DNA from: Thermoplasmata archaeon
GTDB taxonomy: Archaea; Thermoplasmatota; E2; DHVEG-1
Assembly: GCA_030637965.1 (NCBI GenBank)
Contig: DAOWFO010000038.1
Span: forward strand, 1-11,724
Length of the DNA stretch: 11,724 bases
Direction of reading: 5' to 3'
The notes below the pieces were generated by a model. The model worked only from the letters and a program-made list of their open reading frames with translations. It was not told the DNA's origin and searched no databases. The translations under genes were made by a program, and so were the position numbers. Shown here piece after piece: positions 6,979 to 11,724 of this stretch. Numbering within the stretch: the first letter of the stretch is position 1; each line of letters starts with the position of its first letter.

Positions 6979-7050
6979 ACCACATTTTTTTTCGATTATA
7001 ATTACACCACCAAATTAAATTTTCACGATGAGTATAGTATATTAAAACAT

Positions 7051-7060
7051 GTTTATAAAT
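7051..7060 (-). promoter_or_regulatory. Candidate TATA box upstream of the small Cys-containing gene
   Basis: The minus strand reads ATTTATAAAC here. Standard spacing puts a transcript start near 7030, about 50 nt before the ATG at 6978. A second option is AATTATAAT (about 6995-7003), which would give a leaderless message from that ATG. The remainder of the 192-nt gap up to 7170 is AT-rich and shows no RNA gene, repeat or reading frame I can support. Confidence 0.35.
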
Positions 7061-7170
7061 ACAACCATTCTTGAATTAGCGAATCAAAAATAACTTAATA
7101 TTAGATTAAATTGATAGAGAAAATTTATCGTAATGAAAATTCTTGAAAATTAAGGATAAAATAATACATT

Positions 7171-9036
7171 TTAAACACATATTTCAGTTGAGTTAAAAAT
7201 ATTTTTATAAATTGGGGAAATATTTTCAATATCTTCGACCCATGAACGAAGTATTTCAGCTACACTCCATGCTTGTGATATACATCCTCTAGGGGCATAA
7301 GGTGGATCTCCATCAAATATCTCATATATCGAACCGTCCCAATTTTTGCCAAACACGTGAAACATCGGTTCAAGAAAATTCTCAAAAGCATATTTTCTCC
7401 ACGAATGTTCATAGTTTTTAACTTTGATGAAGGATTTGATAAATGGCCCCATTAACCATGGCCACACAGTTCCATTGTGGTAAGCAATATCTCTATTATA
7501 TTCTCCAAGATAACTTCCTTTATACTCTAAATTATTTGGCGATAACGTTCGTAATCCAAAGATTGTCACCAATTTTTCTTGAACCTCTTTAACAATTTCT
7601 ACTTGTAAATCTTTATTAATCATTGGAAAATCAAGTGAAACAAGGATAATTTGATTTGGTCTGAATGACAAATCCTTTTTATCAATCACATCATATTTTT
7701 GATTAAATTGAGAATTGAAATTTTCTTTTACTCTTTCTGACAAAATTTGGTACTCGTCATCTTTTCCCGATATTATTGCAAGCCTACTCATAATTCTAAG
7801 TGCATTGTACCATAATGCCTGAATCTCTACTGCCTTTCTTGATCGAGGTGTTGGATAATAATCACCGAGTTTTACATCCATCCACGTGAGTCCAGGTTTA
7901 TGGCTAATAAGAAAATCCTCATCCATAAAAATTTCATTGTCTGTTCCATATCTATAAGCATCAATAATCGATTTCAAGGTATCCCATATCTCATTAAGAA
8001 AAACACGATCGTTTGTGTATTTGAGATATTGAAATACGCAGTCAATATACCAAAGAGATGCATCAACAGTATTGTATGCCGCTTTAGAATTCCAATCCAT
8101 AAAAACGTTGGGTATTAGCCCATTGTGACAGAAATCCTTCAATCCTGATAATATAGCTTTAGCAATATCAAACCTACCTGTTACAAGTGTAAGTCCGGGT
8201 AAAGATATCAAAGTATCCCTACCCCAATCCCCAAACCAATGGTATCCAGCAATTACAGATTTACCTGATCCTTTTTTTATGATGAAATTATCAGTTGAAA
8301 TAACCAGTTTTTCAAAAATACTTGGCAATCCTGATTGATTAAACAAATTCTTCTTTCTACTTATTTCTTTTAAGAATAATGATGAATAATCTCTATTGAC
8401 TCTATTTTCAAGTGTAAAAATTAGGTAATATTCGGTAGATTCTTCAACCTTCTTATAAAAATCTCCAATGTAAATATTATAATCAATATAAGAATCGTTT
8501 CTCGCTCTATCCTTTTCATAATGGAATTCCTTCCAATGTTCTGCTGGTGTGTATATAGAATCGTGTAAAATTATTTTTAGCGTTTTTTTAATGTTACTTG
8601 GATTTATGCAAACTCCATTTTCAATAGGATCTTGCCTAATCGAGAAATTATTATTTTCTGTTATATCGTTAAATTTTCTAGAATTAATAATAGGGGTGTG
8701 GGTAAATGCAATTGGTTTTTCAATTTTAAAACTGTATCTAACAATAGATATGTTTTTACCATGAGGCAAAAAAATTGTTTTTTTTAAATTCACTCCCTTA
8801 AAATCATAATTAATTGATGGAAATAAATCATGGCTAAATTTTCCTTTAATGTCTTTTAAATTGTAAATATCATCAGCAATATGAATCTTGTCATCCACAT
8901 TAGAAACAAAAATCCATCTTTTTGAAGGAGAATTTAAACAAGCAACGAGAAGACCATGGAATTTGCTAGAATTATAGTTAGAATGTGTTAGCGATGCATA
9001 ACTACCAAGACCATTTGTAGCAATCCATTCCCTCAT
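7171..9036 (-). CDS. Archaeal glycogen debranching enzyme (amylo-alpha-1,6-glucosidase)
   Basis: A 621-residue protein with the two-part layout of archaeal-type debranching enzymes. The N-terminal beta domain starts at EWIATNGLGSYAS with KFHGLLVA (25-32). The (alpha/alpha)6-barrel glucosidase domain starts near 245. Motifs in the barrel are GYHWFGDWGRDT (264-275), TWMDVK (384-389), KAVEIQALWYNAL (401-413), HNGTVWPW (520-527) and RGCISQAWS (583-591), which match the GDE_C/GH133-type family. The family removes alpha-1,6 branches from glycogen or related alpha-glucans in the cytoplasm; it lacks the GH13 transferase half of the eukaryotic enzyme. The ATG at 9036 gives the expected N-terminus, with AAGGGA just upstream. 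It lies 143 nt downstream of the GH57 gene with its own TATA-like element, so it may be transcribed separately from the GT4-GH57 pair though clearly related in function. No key motif is missing. Confidence 0.92.
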   Translation of the reverse strand: MREWIATNGLGSYASLTHSNYNSSKFHGLLVACLNSPSKRWIFVSNVDDKIHIADDIYNLKDIKGKFSHDLFPSINYDFKGVNLKKTIFLPHGKNISIVRYSFKIEKPIAFTHTPIINSRKFNDITENNNFSIRQDPIENGVCINPSNIKKTLKIILHDSIYTPAEHWKEFHYEKDRARNDSYIDYNIYIGDFYKKVEESTEYYLIFTLENRVNRDYSSLFLKEISRKKNLFNQSGLPSIFEKLVISTDNFIIKKGSGKSVIAGYHWFGDWGRDTLISLPGLTLVTGRFDIAKAILSGLKDFCHNGLIPNVFMDWNSKAAYNTVDASLWYIDCVFQYLKYTNDRVFLNEIWDTLKSIIDAYRYGTDNEIFMDEDFLISHKPGLTWMDVKLGDYYPTPRSRKAVEIQALWYNALRIMSRLAIISGKDDEYQILSERVKENFNSQFNQKYDVIDKKDLSFRPNQIILVSLDFPMINKDLQVEIVKEVQEKLVTIFGLRTLSPNNLEYKGSYLGEYNRDIAYHNGTVWPWLMGPFIKSFIKVKNYEHSWRKYAFENFLEPMFHVFGKNWDGSIYEIFDGDPPYAPRGCISQAWSVAEILRSWVEDIENISPIYKNIFNSTEICV

Positions 9037-9060
9037 AATTTCCCTTAACCATATACAATT

Positions 9061-9071
9061 ATATTTTTATA
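9061..9071 (-). promoter_or_regulatory. Candidate TATA box for the debranching enzyme gene
   Basis: The minus strand reads TTATAAAAATAT here, centred about 30 nt before the ATG at 9036. This would give a leader of only a few bases. The rest of the 143-nt gap to the GH57 stop is AT-rich and shows no other feature. Confidence 0.4.
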
Positions 9072-9179
9072 ATATTACAATTCAAGAGAAGTTTCGTTTT
9101 AATATCTTAATTCAATCAAAGTTAAATTGGATAATCTCCTAAATAGATTTTAGTTATGTCTCTCATTTTATCTTATTTT

Positions 9180-10364
9180 TTATATTACTTTCTCTTTTAA
9201 ATCCTGTAGTATATTCATATAATTTATGAAACCATCATACGGACTATCATAATGACTGAAATATGCATGTACGTCCCCATCTTTTAATCCTTTAGTAGAA
9301 ACATAATAGAGATGATCAGATGTTTGAAGTCTGCGCCAAGTGTTAATTAAATCATTATTTCCTGTTTCCTTTAATTTTCTCCCAATGTTTTTTAACTCGT
9401 TAAAACATGCAACTTGCATATCATTTCCAAGCCAAGTTGAAACATCACGGTCCTCATCTGCCCATGAAATCGCCCATGGAACATCGATTTCTCCTACTGC
9501 ATTATATCTGTCTATTGCTTCGCTAACTTTAACAAAATCAAGATGCTCATGTTTTAAAACTTCACCTGGTAAATGACCAAGAAAATCAAAAATACCAGTC
9601 TCTATCCATTGATGTTCTCCAAAGGTTTCATAATCCATAAAAAGATTAACTAAGTCTCCTTCTACTTGAGACATCCAACCCGCATATTTATCCGCAGTTA
9701 AAGGATAACCCGGCCAATTGTTTGCTGAAAATCTAAAACCAACATCATCACTCAATGAATAATTTCTCAATAAAATTTTAAGGTTGGTATTAATCGGTTT
9801 ATAAAGAAAATTAGGTGAACGCCAATGTAGAATTTTTTCTGTTCCTTCTGTTATAATTCCCTTAAATCCCATCTCTTCAACCTTTTTTGCAATTCGATTA
9901 TCATAAATTGCCTCAGTATTTCGAAAAATTCTTGGTTCATAATTGAATATTCTTTTTATCATCTCACGATGCATTTTTACCTGTTCTTCAAACTCATCAA
10001 GATCATCATATAAGCTTGAAAGTGAATGGAAATAGGTCTCTTCTATTAAATCAACAGCACCTGTTGAAAACAATTCCTTAAAACTGTCAATTACAGAAGG
10101 CATATATTGTTCACAATACTCAACAAATGTGCCTGTTATACTAAAAGATAATCTGAATTTTCCGTCAAATTCATTAATTAAATTTAACAACAAATTGTTT
10201 GTAGGAATATAACATTTTTTCGCAACTTTTTCAAATATTTCATGATTCAACTTTTGGTTAAAATAGTTTGAATGAGATGCGGGATCAGCATGAATATTAA
10301 AAACAGAAAAACGATTCAATCTCATTGGCTGGTGAACCTCAAAATATATGCAAACGGATGTCAA
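9180..10364 (-). CDS. GH57 family alpha-amylase-type glycoside hydrolase
   Basis: A 394-residue protein carrying the conserved regions of family GH57 in order. Region 1 is HQP at 11-13 (FEVHQPMRL). Region 2 is the HSLSSLYD stretch (113-120). Region 3 is FRNTEAIY (147-154), with the nucleophile Glu151. Region 4 is MDYETFGEH (243-251), with the acid/base Asp244. Region 5 is SWADEDRDVSTWLGN (300-314). The FRNTE and MDYETFG forms are those of archaeal enzymes annotated as GH57 alpha-amylases that sit beside glycogen synthase genes. Substrate (alpha-1,4-glucan hydrolysis or glucan transfer) is inferred from family and neighbours. There is no signal peptide, so it acts in the cytoplasm. The start is TTG at 10364: it lies 1 nt after the glycosyltransferase stop, with GGAGTGA 6 nt upstream, and it gives the expected N-terminus. 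It forms an operon with the GT4 gene. Confidence 0.92.
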   Translation of the reverse strand: MTSVCIYFEVHQPMRLNRFSVFNIHADPASHSNYFNQKLNHEIFEKVAKKCYIPTNNLLLNLINEFDGKFRLSFSITGTFVEYCEQYMPSVIDSFKELFSTGAVDLIEETYFHSLSSLYDDLDEFEEQVKMHREMIKRIFNYEPRIFRNTEAIYDNRIAKKVEEMGFKGIITEGTEKILHWRSPNFLYKPINTNLKILLRNYSLSDDVGFRFSANNWPGYPLTADKYAGWMSQVEGDLVNLFMDYETFGEHQWIETGIFDFLGHLPGEVLKHEHLDFVKVSEAIDRYNAVGEIDVPWAISWADEDRDVSTWLGNDMQVACFNELKNIGRKLKETGNNDLINTWRRLQTSDHLYYVSTKGLKDGDVHAYFSHYDSPYDGFINYMNILQDLKEKVI

Positions 10365-10365
10365 A

Positions 10366-11478
10366 CTAAATCACTCCGTTATATACATTAATCGTTTTAT
10401 CTGCAACACTATCCCATGTAAATAAGTTGATTTCACGCTTACCTTCACTAGATAACGTCTTATGCAATGGATCATACCTGAGTAAAGATATTATCTTGTT
10501 TGCCATTTCATCAGTATCCCAAAAATCAACTTGTAGGCAGTTGCGAAAAGCTTCGGCTACACCTGCAGTTTTTGAAACAATTGTTGGTGTACCAGCTGAA
10601 ATTGCTTCAAGAGCAGTAATGCCAAAGGGTTCACTTACAGAAGGCATAACATACACACTAGCAATTCTATAAATATGCTTAACTTCTTCTTCAGTTAGCA
10701 ATCCAGTAAAAATGACATAATTAGATATGCCCATATCTAAAGCTTTATCAATCAAACTAGGGAACATATCACCCATACCCGCAACTACAAAACGTGTACT
10801 CACTCCATGGTCTAACACTTTTTTTGCAGCTTTTAAGAAAAATTCTGGTCCTTTTTGAATCGTTAATCTTCCTAGAAACAACACAATATTTTGCTTCTCT
10901 GTTTCACCAAGAGGATAAACTGCATTATGAATAACACTGATTTTATCTGGATTTATACCATATTTATCAACAATAACTCTTTTAGTAAAGTGACTTACTG
11001 CAATAATTTTATCAGCTTTCTCCATTCCTTCTTTCTCAATTTTAATAAACCAATCATTTGGATACAACCAACCAGATCGATCGTACTCAGTAGAATGAAT
11101 GCTAAGAACAAGAGGAATACCCATCTTTTCTTTCAAAGCCACTCCTGCCTTCATAGTAAGCCAATCATGACAATGAATCAAATCATAATCGCCTTTGACT
11201 TTTTCTGCGACTAAATCATTATATCGATATACACTATTAAAAAATTGACCTACAAGTTCCTTATCCTCAGGACGATCATAAGGAAAAATTTCTGTTTCTC
11301 CAACTTCTTTAATAACTAAGTTATTCTTATTGCTATTAGTATTATGTTTAGTCTTAGGCATATAGAAATCAACGCACACATTCTTTTCTGCAAGACTCTG
11401 AGTCAGTCCATAGCAGTGGGTGCCCAAACCTCCTGCCTTGAATGGAGGATACTCCCATCCTATCATTGCAATTTTCAT
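10366..11478 (-). CDS. GT4-type glycosyltransferase, probable archaeal glycogen synthase
   Basis: A 370-residue GT-B fold enzyme. The N-terminal Rossmann half opens MKIAMIGWEYPPFKAGGLG, with the GGLG nucleotide-sugar loop at 16-19 and HCHDW (102-106). The C-terminal half has FLGRLTIQKG (201-210), with the phosphate-binding Arg204 and Lys209, and the EX7E motif at Glu283-Glu291 (SEPFGITALE). The GWEYPPFKAGGLG opening is typical of archaeal and bacterial glycosyltransferases that make alpha-1,4-glucan from nucleotide-activated glucose. The sugar donor cannot be read from sequence. Its position directly before GH57 and near the debranching enzyme gene argues for alpha-glucan synthesis rather than surface glycan work. 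Alternatives are trehalose synthase-like or sucrose synthase-like GT4 enzymes. A GAGAGG ribosome site lies 6 nt before the ATG. Confidence 0.88.
   Translation of the reverse strand: MKIAMIGWEYPPFKAGGLGTHCYGLTQSLAEKNVCVDFYMPKTKHNTNSNKNNLVIKEVGETEIFPYDRPEDKELVGQFFNSVYRYNDLVAEKVKGDYDLIHCHDWLTMKAGVALKEKMGIPLVLSIHSTEYDRSGWLYPNDWFIKIEKEGMEKADKIIAVSHFTKRVIVDKYGINPDKISVIHNAVYPLGETEKQNIVLFLGRLTIQKGPEFFLKAAKKVLDHGVSTRFVVAGMGDMFPSLIDKALDMGISNYVIFTGLLTEEEVKHIYRIASVYVMPSVSEPFGITALEAISAGTPTIVSKTAGVAEAFRNCLQVDFWDTDEMANKIISLLRYDPLHKTLSSEGKREINLFTWDSVADKTINVYNGVI
10371..10377 (-). promoter_or_regulatory. Shine-Dalgarno site that fixes the TTG start of the GH57 gene
   Basis: The minus strand reads GGAGTGA here, inside the last codons of the glycosyltransferase gene and 6 nt before the TTG. 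It supports use of the rare start codon and implies coupled translation of the two genes. Confidence 0.75.
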
Positions 11479-11484
11479 CTATTG

Positions 11485-11490
11485 CCTCTC
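11485..11490 (-). promoter_or_regulatory. Shine-Dalgarno site of the GT4 gene
   Basis: The minus strand reads GAGAGG here, 6 nt before the ATG at 11478. It supports this start and a leadered transcript. The 107-nt gap upstream has AT-rich stretches but no single convincing TATA element. Confidence 0.6.
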
Positions 11491-11585
11491 AACTAATTAT
11501 TCACTCCCTTTTATTTTCAAGAAGGTCTTCGAATTTAGATCAAATCAAATCCTCTCCTAACATTAAATTAACAATTTTTTTTAAA

Positions 11586-11724
11586 TTATTTTAAACTGTA
11601 AATTTGATCTCCGTTCTCACATATTTTATCTTCTCTTGCAAGCCAACCGAGAGCAGAATAAATTTCTTTATCATCTGCTTCTGATAGTTTTTTTAATGTG
11701 TAAATATCAACTTCTTCCCATATG
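11586..11724 (-). CDS. C-terminus of a small winged-helix protein (DUF2582-like), partial
   Basis: Only the last 45 codons are inside the window; the start lies beyond 11724. The visible protein contains TLKKLSEADDKEIYSALGWL followed by AREDKI and ends NGDQIYSLK. The pattern of a helix, then YSALGWLAREDKI, then a short wing with a final aromatic strand, resembles the small archaeal winged-helix family known as DUF2582. Members are usually under 100 residues, so roughly half of the gene should be present. DNA binding is inferred from the fold. Its stop is 107 nt before the GT4 gene on the same strand, so it could be the first gene of the same unit or a local regulator of the alpha-glucan genes. 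Neither can be shown here. Confidence 0.65.
   Translation of the reverse strand, partial: IWEEVDIYTLKKLSEADDKEIYSALGWLAREDKICENGDQIYSLK

Noticed and set aside
7018..7170. Possible non-coding RNA in the gap after the debranching enzyme gene
   Set aside because: The stretch is AT-rich, has no GC-rich stem, tRNA-like cloverleaf or C/D-box pattern that I can trace, and short repeats such as GAAAATTCTTGAAAATT are trivial.
11521..11545. GAAGGTCTTC as an operator-like inverted repeat upstream of the GT4 gene
   Set aside because: The arms are only 4 bases long around a 2-base centre and no second copy is seen nearby, so it is not above chance in this composition.

Overview
The window is an AT-rich piece of an archaeal chromosome. 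The evidence is a block of archaeal-type genes: an aEF-1beta with its small zinc-ribbon partner, an archaeal (GlnRS-like) GluRS, isopentenyl phosphate kinase, a type 2 IPP isomerase and a short-chain prenyl diphosphate synthase, plus TATA-like promoters and winged-helix regulators. The gene set fits a euryarchaeon in the broad sense. The membrane-anchored tandem winged-helix protein and the lack of a mevalonate kinase next to ipk hint at Thermoplasmatota, but that placement is only an inference.

Layout. Positions 1-1410 are on the plus strand: the 3' part of a flippase-like (UPF0104/LPG-synthase TM-type) membrane protein, then a 54-residue four-CxxC zinc-ribbon gene that was too short for routine ORF lists, then aEF-1beta. 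Everything after 1410 is on the minus strand and reads right to left. In transcription order it is: the C-terminus of a small winged-helix protein (11586 to the window edge); a GT4 glycogen-synthase-like glycosyltransferase and a GH57 alpha-amylase-type hydrolase, 1 nt apart; an archaeal glycogen debranching enzyme; a small Cys-containing protein; then ipk-fni-idsA-gltX with 4-nt and 10-nt overlaps and a 4-nt gap; and finally a membrane-anchored tandem winged-helix protein whose stop lies 2 nt from the aEF-1beta stop.

How the genes work together. The ipk-fni-idsA run turns isopentenyl phosphate into IPP, then DMAPP, then C15/C20 prenyl diphosphates for archaeal ether lipids, with gltX co-transcribed. 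The GT4, GH57 and debranching enzyme genes form an alpha-glucan (glycogen-like) synthesis and turnover group. The zinc-ribbon and aEF-1beta pair belongs to translation.

No mobile element, CRISPR array, tRNA, rRNA or evident new defence-type system was seen. No stretch over 300 bases lacks a gene. The most useful points for follow-up are a His-to-Cys change at a normally conserved active-site position in Fni, the reduced isoprenoid cluster (no mvk or RNase J gene in their familiar slots), the face-to-face gene ends at 1410/1413 with T-tracts inside each other's coding sequence, and the uncertain start of the small Cys protein near 6978.
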